Part shown: positions 1-6,871 of the stretch, piece by piece
How the letters are laid out: each line of letters starts with the position of its first letter
Position numbering within the stretch: the first letter of the stretch is position 1
IMG/VR virus record: IMGVR_UViG_3300030047_000135
Location: 1-21,104 of that record
Length of the DNA: 21,104 nt
Source: a virus
Direction: 5' to 3' (one strand)
Made by a program: the position numbers and the translations under genes
Notes under the pieces: generated by a model
The model's database searches: none
Told to the model about the DNA's origin: nothing
Seen by the model: only the letters and a program-made list of their open reading frames with translations

Positions 1-629
1 CTTGCCTCATTATCTTTAATTAAAGTTCTTTCTCGGATTCCTACTAAATCCCCATCTATATTAAAATGAGGGATAAGAATACCACCTGTTAATGGATTAT
101 AAGCGATCCCGGCTTCTTTCATTGTTTGCTCACTTATCCCATCCTGGAGCCAAGGAAGAATTCTAGGTTGAGGATAATATTTAAGCAAATCTTTATTATA
201 GGTTTTTAGTTCTACTACTTTATTTTCTAAATTAAGATTAGCAATTCTATCATAGTTATGAATAACTCGCCAGTCCTCGGTTAAATCTTCATCATGTGCG
301 AACTCTTCTGAAATTCCAAAGAAAGAGGCTACAAATTCCATGGCTTGCGGTAATTGCATATCTATTTCCTCTTGGAGTTTTTTTACTTTAATAACTAATT
401 CAAAAACATCTAAAATATCACAATTACTATAGCATTTGAATAACTTCGTATTTTCATAGTAATATAGTTTATGGGAACCTTCTCCAAAGTCGTTATGACA
501 AATTGTTTTAGCTACAAAATGCCCATTTTTCATAATAGGTTCTCCGCCAAAATGGGAAACTAATGATGCAACACTTTCCATATCTAAACTTTCTTTAAGT
601 TTGTCTTTGTCATATTTAAAGTATTGCAT
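1..629 (-). CDS. DnaG-type DNA primase, N-terminal part (C-terminus beyond window)
   Basis: Open from an ATG at 629 to the window edge, giving 209 residues; the rest lies outside. Residues 44-70 hold a zinc-ribbon-like set (C44-H45, then C66-x3-C70) within the short fold seen in phage CHC2-type primase zinc domains. Residues about 181-201 (GGILIPHFNIDGDLVGIRER) match the start of the DnaG catalytic core, where the chain forms the 'P..D..G.viG...R' strand pair. The gene begins 7 nt after the helicase stop, with a weak AGG/GGT ribosome site in front. The helicase-primase order matches a replisome operon. The expected role is making RNA primers for lagging-strand synthesis with the adjacent DnaB-type helicase. 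The TOPRIM residues are not visible here, so activity cannot be judged. Confidence 0.8.
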   Translation of the reverse strand, partial: MQYFKYDKDKLKESLDMESVASLVSHFGGEPIMKNGHFVAKTICHNDFGEGSHKLYYYENTKLFKCYSNCDILDVFELVIKVKKLQEEIDMQLPQAMEFVASFFGISEEFAHDEDLTEDWRVIHNYDRIANLNLENKVVELKTYNKDLLKYYPQPRILPWLQDGISEQTMKEAGIAYNPLTGGILIPHFNIDGDLVGIRERTLIKDNEA

Positions 630-636
630 TATTTAC

Positions 637-2157
637 CTACCCTTCTACAATGATTCTAGTTTCAGTGATTGGAAGTAATTCAAAGTTCCATTTTGTGGCA
701 AATATAGTTTCAAATCGACTAGTTCCTTTATCTGCTCGCATCCATAAATAAATGCCTTTATAAGGTCCGCCACGATTTTTATAGATACTCATTTTCACTG
801 TCGGAGCCTCAAACCCATTATCTCCAAGAACAGTCTGCAATGAATCTAAATCTGCTTGTGTAACATCAAGCATAATACAGCCAAAGTCTGCTTTATCCGC
901 AATAGCTTTAGCTCCTCGCAGAAGGTTTTGGTCCGGAGTTTTAGAAGTAACATAATCTCCATTTAGCTGAGTCGCACTCATAATAAAGACTTTGTACTTA
1001 TTTGCGATATCTTTTAACTTAACAGAAATCATAAACAAGATATTATCTTCTCGAAGTTTAACTCCTCCGCTTCGACGAGTAACTTCTTCTAAAATCTTCA
1101 TAGAAGTGTGAATATAGTCAAGGAAAATATATCGAACATCTCGCTCTCTAATATTTTTCTTAATAGTAGTTTCAATATCTTTTAAAGAAAAATCTGGCAA
1201 TTGCTCCACATAGATTGGAGATTCTGAAATAATTTGAGCCGCTTTGTGGACTTTTTCTGTTTGTTCAAAACTGAGGGTGCTTTCAACAATGTGAGTTTCA
1301 TTTACACCAGAAACAAAAGCTAAAGAAATAGTCTGAAGCTCTTCAGATTCAAGTTCAGTAGAAATAAGTAGGGTTGGCTGTTTGGTTGTAAGAGGAATCC
1401 ATTCTTGTGCTTTTTCATTCCACAACTCATTACAAGAACAAAAGAGAGAGTCCGCAATCATAGAACGACTCTTTCCCACTCCAGTAGGCGCAGACCGCAA
1501 ATAAAACTTACCTAATCTAGCGCCTCTTGTGACTGTATTAACAATAGGTCCATAGAGAGGAATTCCCACATCTGGAGTTTCTTTCAATCTTTCCAACAAA
1601 TCAAAGATTCCATCGCCAAGATGCGAAGATGAATCTTCAATATCATTAACGTATGCATCTCTAACTTCTTGAATTTTCCCATCTATGATATCGGCAATTT
1701 CTTCAAGGGCAGTTCTATCTAGCCAATCCTCTTGCGCCTGTTTCTTTTTTACATCTATAATATTGTTTACATCATATAGCCAAGATAAATCCATTCCGAT
1801 GTTACTATATTCCCGCATTAAAGTCATTTTCTTTAGTTTGTTGTAATAGTAATCAAAAGAGGCAAATGATGACTGTTCTCGAATTTTAGTTAAATACTCT
1901 GCGCCATGATTAGCTTTGTAAATGGCTAATTTTGTAGGTCTTTCAGCTAAGTAATCTTCAATAGTATTTATATTGATCTTACTGACTCCTAGGGCATGAA
2001 GATTATAAATAGACCCGAAAATAATTTTATGGAAATCTGTAGTAAAATCACTTTCGTGGAAAAAGTACTTATCTTCTGAGTCTAAAAGATTTGGATCATT
2101 ATAGATACTTCCCATAACTTGCATTGTAGCAGGAATATCTACATATTTTTTACTCAT
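637..2157 (-). CDS. dnaB: Replicative DNA helicase, DnaB/SF4 family
   Basis: A 506-residue protein of normal DnaB length. The N-terminal ~180 residues are helical, as in the DnaB collar domain. The RecA-like motor follows: Walker A APTGVGKS (223-230), a catalytic-Glu segment STELE (about 266-270), Walker B IFLDYIH (344-350) and a sensor-like ATQLNGD (about 396-402). It should form a hexameric ring that unwinds DNA 5'-3' at the fork and recruits primase. The ATG at 2157 follows GGAGG at unusually short spacing (3-5 nt). It is downstream of the zinc-finger gene (11-nt gap) and upstream of the primase, so all three are probably read from the promoter at 2700-2728. Family assignment is secure; the substrate is inferred from the family. 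Confidence 0.93.
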   Translation of the reverse strand: MSKKYVDIPATMQVMGSIYNDPNLLDSEDKYFFHESDFTTDFHKIIFGSIYNLHALGVSKININTIEDYLAERPTKLAIYKANHGAEYLTKIREQSSFASFDYYYNKLKKMTLMREYSNIGMDLSWLYDVNNIIDVKKKQAQEDWLDRTALEEIADIIDGKIQEVRDAYVNDIEDSSSHLGDGIFDLLERLKETPDVGIPLYGPIVNTVTRGARLGKFYLRSAPTGVGKSRSMIADSLFCSCNELWNEKAQEWIPLTTKQPTLLISTELESEELQTISLAFVSGVNETHIVESTLSFEQTEKVHKAAQIISESPIYVEQLPDFSLKDIETTIKKNIRERDVRYIFLDYIHTSMKILEEVTRRSGGVKLREDNILFMISVKLKDIANKYKVFIMSATQLNGDYVTSKTPDQNLLRGAKAIADKADFGCIMLDVTQADLDSLQTVLGDNGFEAPTVKMSIYKNRGGPYKGIYLWMRADKGTSRFETIFATKWNFELLPITETRIIVEG

Positions 2158-2168
2158 GCCCCTCCTTT

Positions 2169-2669
2169 CTAATCATCAAGGTTAAATAATTTGAATCTAG
2201 ATATATCTTTCTCAGGAGGCTTAATGCGGACTTCTCTAATTTTGAGATTTTTATACTCTTGCAAGTCTTTTCCTATATTAATTTGATTTGCATTAAATTG
2301 TGCTAAATAATAATTATAAGCCTGTTTATAACAAAAAGGAACAATTCCTATGCGGCCTTCCGCCTTTTCTAAAGAACCATCTTTAATCTCATACCAATAG
2401 ATAAGAGTTTTTAAGATTCCAGAATAGGTGAATCCGTTATTAGCAACAAATCCTTTTATCTGTCTATCTAAAGTTAAATAATCATAGTTTTCTTTAAACA
2501 AGTCTTTCAAATAATGATGTAACGCAGCTAAGTCTTTAGACTCTTGGGTTTCTTCGTACCCGTCTGCGCAAGTTGCATGAGCATACCTCCGAGAGCCAAC
2601 AGAAACTGCTTCAATTTTATCTCGATCAAATTTTACGCCGCAAACCTTACAGATAACAAAATGCGCCAC
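2169..2669 (-). CDS. Zinc-finger protein of the replication operon, function unknown
   Basis: A 166-residue protein starting with GTG at 2669, preceded by GAGG/GGTGG about 8 nt upstream. The N-terminus has a probable zinc knuckle, C7-x2-C10, followed by H-A-T-C near residues 31-34. The remainder is predicted mostly helical with aromatic clusters (Y-rich, around 100-125). I do not recognise a named family. It is the first gene after a perfect consensus promoter and directly precedes the DnaB-type helicase and primase. A role as helicase loader or origin/fork accessory protein is therefore plausible, but this rests on position alone. There is no Walker motif, so it is not a DnaC-type ATPase loader. 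Confidence 0.8.
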   Translation of the reverse strand: MAHFVICKVCGVKFDRDKIEAVSVGSRRYAHATCADGYEETQESKDLAALHHYLKDLFKENYDYLTLDRQIKGFVANNGFTYSGILKTLIYWYEIKDGSLEKAEGRIGIVPFCYKQAYNYYLAQFNANQINIGKDLQEYKNLKIREVRIKPPEKDISRFKLFNLDD

Positions 2670-2699
2670 CTATTCCACCTCTTTTCTTTGCATAGTTAT

Positions 2700-2728
2700 A
2701 TTATACCATAATTTAAGTGAAATGTCAA
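2700..2728 (-). promoter_or_regulatory. Consensus sigma-A promoter for the helicase-primase operon
   Basis: On the minus strand, TTGACA (2728-2723), a 17-bp spacer and TATAAT (2705-2700), with TGG directly before the -10 (extended -10). This is a perfect match to the housekeeping consensus. Transcription would begin near 2693, about 24 nt before the GTG at 2669. It starts 2 bp after the hairpin ending at 2730. Confidence 0.93.
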
Positions 2729-2729
2729 G

Positions 2730-2763
2730 AAAGGGAGGCACAATTATTAATGTGCCTCCCTTT
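2730..2763 (-). terminator. Hairpin terminator after the Sak4-type gene
   Basis: A 13-bp perfect stem (2730-2742 with 2751-2763; AAAGGGAGGCACA arm) and an 8-nt loop. It lies 15 bp beyond the stop of the 2778 gene. The minus-strand 3' arm ends in CCCTTTC, so the U-tract is short. It is symmetric enough to act on either strand, but no plus-strand genes are present. Confidence 0.8.
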
Positions 2764-2777
2764 CCTTTTAAGCTAGT

Positions 2778-3815
2778 TTATGAACTTGGTGGTGTCACTG
2801 CTGTCATACCATTAGCAATAAGATCTTTAAGAGAGGAAACAACCAAATCAAGTACCTCTACTTGGTCTCTCGTGCAATCTCCTACTTTTCGTCCTTTTCC
2901 GAGATGCTTCTCAGTCAATTGAACAATTCTTGGAGCCCAATAAGAAGCGAACTCTTCAGGAGAATAAGTCTCTTGGAGTTTTTCAATTTCATTTTGGAAC
3001 TCAGACATTAGAGTATCATAATCAAGTTCTAATGCGGTTGCCGCATAAACATTCTCTTTTCTTTCTGTGAAGAAACTTGAATCTACATCTTCCATTTGGC
3101 GGTCGATCGCTTCAACGATGGACTGGACCAAATTCTCATAAGTAAAATCAATGAAGTCAGGAGAGTATTTAAAGCGGGACCCTGCCATAAAACGAGTGGA
3201 TCCTCTAAGGAACAGTTTAGTCCCAAGACTTCCATCTTCTTCTTGCACTGGTCTGGCATACCCGATAATATCGCAAAGTCGTGAAACAATATTTAAAGGG
3301 CGTTTTGTGAGAGTAGGAACAATCATTTGATATTCTTTACCCTCTTGGTCTGTAAATGTCTTGTCTTGTGAGTGACTAATTAGAACCAGGCCATATCCTA
3401 ATTGAACAATACGACGAAGTGATTCATCATATTCTTTTGCTAAGGCCGCATATCCTTGCCCATAAGGCATATCACCAATAGAGTCTACACTATTATTCGC
3501 GCAAATAAACTTTTCTGCATAGTCCCAAGCGATATCTGCGGTATCAATAATAATAGTCTCATAAGTTTTCATAACATCTGGATTTTTTAATTGGGTGAGA
3601 ACTTTCTTAAACTCTCCCCAAGTATTCATAGGTTGGGCCATAGCGCCAGGAATAGCGCTATAGCCCTTTTCAAATGCTAGAATCAAGTGATGAGGGAAAC
3701 GGCTCGCGATAGTAGTTTTACCACTTTTAGGTTCGCCATAGAAGAATACAGAATATCCTTGCATATTTCGGCTTACTTGATGAGGTTCAACTGCTAGTAG
3801 ATTAATTTCTGCCAT
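2778..3815 (-). CDS. Sak4-like RecA-fold ATPase (phage recombination/annealing)
   Basis: A 345-residue protein with a RecA/AAA-type core. Walker A is GEPKSGKTT (27-35) and Walker B is IIIDT (88-92). A conserved polar strand VLISHSQ lies near residues 144-150, followed by the 'TLTKRP' region typical of AAA_24/Sak4 phage proteins. The C-terminal third is helical and not diagnostic. Family members are single-strand-DNA-stimulated ATPases that support phage recombination and replication together with an SSB. The upstream neighbour is the probable SSB (16-nt gap), which is the usual pairing. ATG at 3815 follows GAGGGG at 6 nt. It ends at a strong hairpin. The ATPase class is seen directly; the Sak4 role comes from family and context. 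Confidence 0.82.
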   Translation of the reverse strand: MAEINLLAVEPHQVSRNMQGYSVFFYGEPKSGKTTIASRFPHHLILAFEKGYSAIPGAMAQPMNTWGEFKKVLTQLKNPDVMKTYETIIIDTADIAWDYAEKFICANNSVDSIGDMPYGQGYAALAKEYDESLRRIVQLGYGLVLISHSQDKTFTDQEGKEYQMIVPTLTKRPLNIVSRLCDIIGYARPVQEEDGSLGTKLFLRGSTRFMAGSRFKYSPDFIDFTYENLVQSIVEAIDRQMEDVDSSFFTERKENVYAATALELDYDTLMSEFQNEIEKLQETYSPEEFASYWAPRIVQLTEKHLGKGRKVGDCTRDQVEVLDLVVSSLKDLIANGMTAVTPPSS

Positions 3816-3831
3816 TTATTTCCCCTCTTCT

Positions 3832-4791
3832 TTAGAATACGTATGGTTTACCTGTTGCAGAAGTCTGCGGGGTTCCTGCAGGAACTCCAGTAGGAGTAGC
3901 ATTTGCCGCAGTAGCATTTTTATTCTTCATCCAAGTATCATGACTAGTCTTAGTATCAGCTAAGAAAGTCTCTCTTTTGCCCATTGCTTCTTTAACCTCA
4001 GCATCGGTAAGAACTCCATCTACACCAAAGTCATAAGGAGTGGCTGCCGCGCCAGTGATTTCCCACTCACGGATATTTCTAGTAGTAATCTTAACAGATG
4101 GGCCTCCGAAAGCCGACTCTTCTGAAGTCTCAGTCTCTACGGTAGTAGAAACAACCTTACCCCAAACCTTCATAAAGACTGGTTCAGAAGTTGTAGCTCC
4201 AAGATCTTCAAAGTACTGACGTCCGCCGTCATTCTTTACAACAAGCTCAATAGGAAGTAGGCTTCCCATAAAGTTGAAGGTCGCTCCCTTAACTACTACC
4301 ATCGCTGGCTTATCATGCTCTTCATCAGCTTCTTTCAACTGAGTGCCTGTGATAAGCATGTCCACTTCGAAACGATTGCGCTCAGACCCGAATGTCTGGC
4401 CAGAAGTTAGAATATGAATAAAACCGCCATCATTAATCTTATAAGAGATAAGCTCATTCTCTTGATTGTAGAAATCATTAAGGCCAATAGTAGTGTCTGC
4501 TCGCAACTTCATCGCTGCAACGCCAACATCTTGATAGGTTGCATTTGTACTATTCATAATATTGAACAAACTCTTATAAGTAAGATTATCCTTACCGGCC
4601 TTTGTCTTTTCCACTACATAACGATAATTAATGGGAACAATATTAAGACCATCTTCATCTGTCAAAATTTGAACTGTTCCAGAAATGAACTCTACTCCTG
4701 GATTCTTAGCTGCAGCCTTTGTAACCTTGATCTGAAGATCATGGCCCCAAAGATAACCTTCAAAATGAGTAGTATTAAGAATCTTTTTCAT
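3832..4791 (-). CDS. Probable phage single-stranded DNA-binding protein
   Basis: A 319-residue protein. Alternating beta-type segments lie near residues 10-60 and 190-245, with a charged 'NYRYVVEKTKAGKDNLTYKSL' region between, as expected for an OB-fold. The C-terminal ~40 residues are a low-complexity A/T/P/G tail ending in aromatic residues (YVF), a layout common in phage SSBs, though not the acidic bacterial tail. ATG at 4791 follows AAAGGAG at 5-6 nt. It has its own consensus promoter (4836-4864) and is followed immediately by the Sak4-like ATPase. The SSB assignment leans on this pairing and the fold-like pattern, because no catalytic motif exists to confirm it. Confidence 0.55.
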   Translation of the reverse strand: MKKILNTTHFEGYLWGHDLQIKVTKAAAKNPGVEFISGTVQILTDEDGLNIVPINYRYVVEKTKAGKDNLTYKSLFNIMNSTNATYQDVGVAAMKLRADTTIGLNDFYNQENELISYKINDGGFIHILTSGQTFGSERNRFEVDMLITGTQLKEADEEHDKPAMVVVKGATFNFMGSLLPIELVVKNDGGRQYFEDLGATTSEPVFMKVWGKVVSTTVETETSEESAFGGPSVKITTRNIREWEITGAAATPYDFGVDGVLTDAEVKEAMGKRETFLADTKTSHDTWMKNKNATAANATPTGVPAGTPQTSATGKPYVF

Positions 4792-4806
4792 TTTTTCTCC
4801 TTTGTT

Positions 4807-4840
4807 TTATATCTATTATTTTCTATCTTATATCTATTAT
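4807..4840. repeat. Two 13-bp direct repeats spaced 21 bp, over the -10 and leader
   Basis: TTATATCTATTAT occurs at 4807-4819 and again at 4828-4840, exactly two helical turns apart. The second copy covers most of the -10 box of the SSB promoter; the first sits in its transcribed leader just before the ribosome site. The placement suits an operator, but the sequence is low-complexity AT, so chance is possible. Confidence 0.5.
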
Positions 4841-4864
4841 ATCACAATTTTTTAGTCTTGTCAA
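4836..4864 (-). promoter_or_regulatory. Consensus sigma-A promoter for the SSB-Sak4 operon
   Basis: Minus strand TTGACA (4864-4859), 17-bp spacer, TGA then TATAAT (4841-4836), an extended -10. The -35 lies 7 bp beyond the stop codon of the winged-helix gene ending at 4871. No hairpin separates them. Confidence 0.92.
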
Positions 4865-4870
4865 ATCTAA

Positions 4871-5245
4871 TTACAGGACAGCAGAAGGATCACAATCTAG
4901 AGCATAAAAAGTTGTAGCCCCTCCTGGATTTCCTTTTTTAGCAAAACCATCTTTAATAAGTTTCCGCATGCCACCCGCAACACTCGCAGAGGTAAGACCG
5001 ATGCTTTCTCCAATTTCTTTAGCAGTCCACATATCTGCTTTTGTGCCTTGCAATTGTTGCATCGCTTGGAGAATTTTTTTCCCATTAGCCGTAAGAGATA
5101 TTGTCGGAGTTGCAGCGCCTCCTTTTTCTATTTCTTCAAAATATGACCAGGCATCTGTTAGATTATACTTTCCAAGATCTCTGTCTCGATAGGCATCTCT
5201 CCATAGATGATGCATCATAATTATGAATTCTTCTCTTGCTGCCAT
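4871..5245 (-). CDS. Winged-helix DNA-binding protein
   Basis: A 124-residue protein. Residues about 50-115 form a winged helix: 'LTANGKKILQAMQQL' helix, 'TAKEIGESIGLTSASVAGGMRKLI' helix-turn-helix, then a small wing (KKGNPGGATTFYAL). The N-terminal 45 residues are helical and unfamiliar. The start ATG overlaps the upstream stop (TAATG at 5245), so translation is probably coupled. A second small winged-helix protein of similar design is encoded at 10362-10661, so the phage carries at least two. A regulatory role, such as acting on the phage's own promoters, is reasonable but not shown. Confidence 0.75.
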   Translation of the reverse strand: MAAREEFIIMMHHLWRDAYRDRDLGKYNLTDAWSYFEEIEKGGAATPTISLTANGKKILQAMQQLQGTKADMWTAKEIGESIGLTSASVAGGMRKLIKDGFAKKGNPGGATTFYALDCDPSAVL

Positions 5246-5520
5246 TAAAGTCTCTCAATTGTTTTACCATCATCATTCATAACATAGGCATATCCAAACT
5301 CAACACACACCCATTTCCAATTATCATCTTCCATATGAATAGACAATGATTTTACTTTAAGAGGCTCCTTATCAGCTCCTAGAAAATAAGAATCGAAATT
5401 TTGCTCATAGGCATAATCTCGGGTCATTTCTTCTGTGGTTAAAGACTTTATATGGTCAATAAATACCCACACAGGCTCTCCGTTATTAGCTGATTCTGGT
5501 TGTTTAATTTTCAATATCAT
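5245..5520 (-). CDS. Hypothetical protein, 91 aa
   Basis: A small acidic protein rich in D/E and aromatics (several W/Y between 65 and 85). It has no signal peptide, membrane segment or catalytic motif that I can recognise. ATG at 5520 follows AGGAAG at about 8 nt. Its stop overlaps the ATG of the winged-helix gene (TAATG), so the two are probably made together. It follows a pyrimidine-rich spacer (on the plus strand) after the deoxyribosyltransferase-like gene. Function unknown. Confidence 0.7.
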   Translation of the reverse strand: MILKIKQPESANNGEPVWVFIDHIKSLTTEEMTRDYAYEQNFDSYFLGADKEPLKVKSLSIHMEDDNWKWVCVEFGYAYVMNDDGKTIERL

Positions 5521-5529
5521 TTTACTTAC

Positions 5530-5573
5530 TTCCTTTCTGTCGTTCTCTCTGTCTATCTGTCTGTTTGTTTCTT
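5530..5573. repeat. Pyrimidine-rich CTGT/TTGT microsatellite-like spacer
   Basis: The plus strand is almost purely C/T/G with repeated CTGT, CTAT and TTGT units, so the mRNA is an A/G/C-rich leader (repeated ACAG/ACAA). It sits in front of the ribosome site of the 5520 gene. The leader probably stays unstructured; no other function is evident. Confidence 0.4.
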
Positions 5574-5577
5574 AATA

Positions 5578-6045
5578 CTAAATAGTCTTAGTAATTGCTG
5601 TATTGATAACTCCTTGAATCAATTCTTCTAAAGAATTTACCAAAGGTATCCCATATCTTTCACAAACAATTTCTACATTGCCTTTTCTCCAGAATCCATC
5701 TGGGCAACAGACAATCATTTTTCCAGAACTTGCATATAGCCCCAGCTCTAGGAGAGAAATAGGAGATTGCGTATTTGGATCAAAATACATAGCAATGATA
5801 TCCGCATAGTCTTGACTGTTTAGTTCCCTACTAACTTGCTCATAGAATTGAGCGTTATCTATTGACTGAATCCAAGAAGAATCCCAATCATCTCTTCGAG
5901 GATTTAAGACAGTAACACTATCTGGAAGTCCTTTCTCAACTTTTACTTGCCAATTTTCAGCAACTCCCATTTCAATACTGCCCGCAGTAAATACTAGGAA
6001 ACTATCTAAAGAATATGGATTAGGTGCTTTAATTACTTTTGCCAT
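5578..6045 (-). CDS. Nucleoside 2-deoxyribosyltransferase-like protein
   Basis: I take ATG at 6045 (MAKVIKAPNP...), because GGAGG lies 6 nt upstream. The longer frame to 6093 has no ribosome site and runs through the previous gene. The result is 155 aa, the usual size. The family's hallmarks are present: an N-terminal VFTAGSIEMG strand-loop, a D-I-I-A-M-Y-F-D strand, and SPISLLELGLYAS, which contains the conserved Glu that acts as nucleophile in this superfamily. Family enzymes move deoxyribose between bases or hydrolyse nucleosides and nucleotides. The gene overlaps the ThyX-like gene by 17 nt, pointing to a joint role in phage nucleotide metabolism. Related folds also bind nucleotide signals, so a non-metabolic role cannot be excluded. 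Confidence 0.72.
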   Translation of the reverse strand: MAKVIKAPNPYSLDSFLVFTAGSIEMGVAENWQVKVEKGLPDSVTVLNPRRDDWDSSWIQSIDNAQFYEQVSRELNSQDYADIIAMYFDPNTQSPISLLELGLYASSGKMIVCCPDGFWRKGNVEIVCERYGIPLVNSLEELIQGVINTAITKTI

Positions 6046-6871
6046 TAGCCACCTCCAAAATAGCCTGTGCATTCGCGGAGACATTCGATCCATGCATAAA
6101 AATCTCTACATGGTTCATACCAGATCCGCCTTCTAAGCTTATAGATCTATCATCTGTAAGTCCGGTGTCCGTATCTGATTTAGTAATATGTAAATCTTTT
6201 GGCAAACTTCCCTTTTTCTTTTCTTTATTTGGCTTTGCGGCCTCAATAAAGAATTGCATATAAGGTAAAGTGTTAATCCAATCACAGTATGAATGCCATT
6301 CGGTTAACTTATGATTATGACGATGATCATATTGAGACAAAAGCACTTCATAATCAAAAGTAATCGTTCGCGTTTGTAACCATGCTTCTGGAAGAATTCT
6401 AATTAATTCTTTCCACACCATTTTAGCATTGTAAGAATCTTGTCTGCTTATATAAAGAAGATATTTATCTCTTAAAAGATTTAGTATCTTAATAGTTGCA
6501 CTCCAAGTATCTAAAATTCCACTAAAAGGCATAAAATCATCTATTTCAAACATGTCTATAGAAATTGGATTCGCCATTACTTTGTGCATCGTACTAGTTG
6601 AATTTGCAGTTGTTCCTACTTTATAAGTATCAAATTCCTTCCAAAAATATAAAGGAGCAGTAATATCAACACATACTAAAATTTGTCTCATAAATTTACG
6701 ATGTGTTGTTCCAGCATGGATTAATTTACAAGCTAATGCCATATCATTTTCGCCTATGATAAATCCTTCTGGCTCTTGTATACTATCACTCTTTGCCCAG
6801 CTTTCCAGGGGATTTCTTAGCCCCCGGAAAGCGCCGGCCATGTTCATTACTTCTGTATTACTGAATTTCAA
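6029..6871 (-). CDS. ThyX-like (FAD-dependent thymidylate synthase) family protein, degenerate
   Basis: A 280-residue protein with a TTG start at 6871, supported by GGAGGAAGG 7 nt upstream and adjacent to the vault-protein stop. Residues about 38-100 follow the ThyX pattern: 'DMALACKLIHAGTTHRKFMRQ', a hydrophobic strand, then 'YFWKEFDTYKVGTTANSTST'. The signature RHRxxSxNxxSxR is only partly kept (T88, N90 and S93 align; the Arg/His positions are replaced by Y-K-V and M). A late segment 'HNHKLTEWHSYCDW' resembles the ThyX C-terminal helix. The last 50 residues are charged and probably disordered. It either makes dTMP by a modified mechanism or has become a base-modifying or non-catalytic relative. 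The adjacent deoxyribosyltransferase-like gene supports nucleotide metabolism. Confidence 0.55.
   Translation of the reverse strand: MKFSNTEVMNMAGAFRGLRNPLESWAKSDSIQEPEGFIIGENDMALACKLIHAGTTHRKFMRQILVCVDITAPLYFWKEFDTYKVGTTANSTSTMHKVMANPISIDMFEIDDFMPFSGILDTWSATIKILNLLRDKYLLYISRQDSYNAKMVWKELIRILPEAWLQTRTITFDYEVLLSQYDHRHNHKLTEWHSYCDWINTLPYMQFFIEAAKPNKEKKKGSLPKDLHITKSDTDTGLTDDRSISLEGGSGMNHVEIFMHGSNVSANAQAILEVANGKSN

Noticed and set aside
4414-4917. Plus-strand frame of 167 codons
   Set aside because: It is antisense to the SSB-like gene, runs through that gene's promoter and has no ribosome site; its protein is a biased I/N/L-rich shadow. Other plus-strand frames fail for the same reasons.
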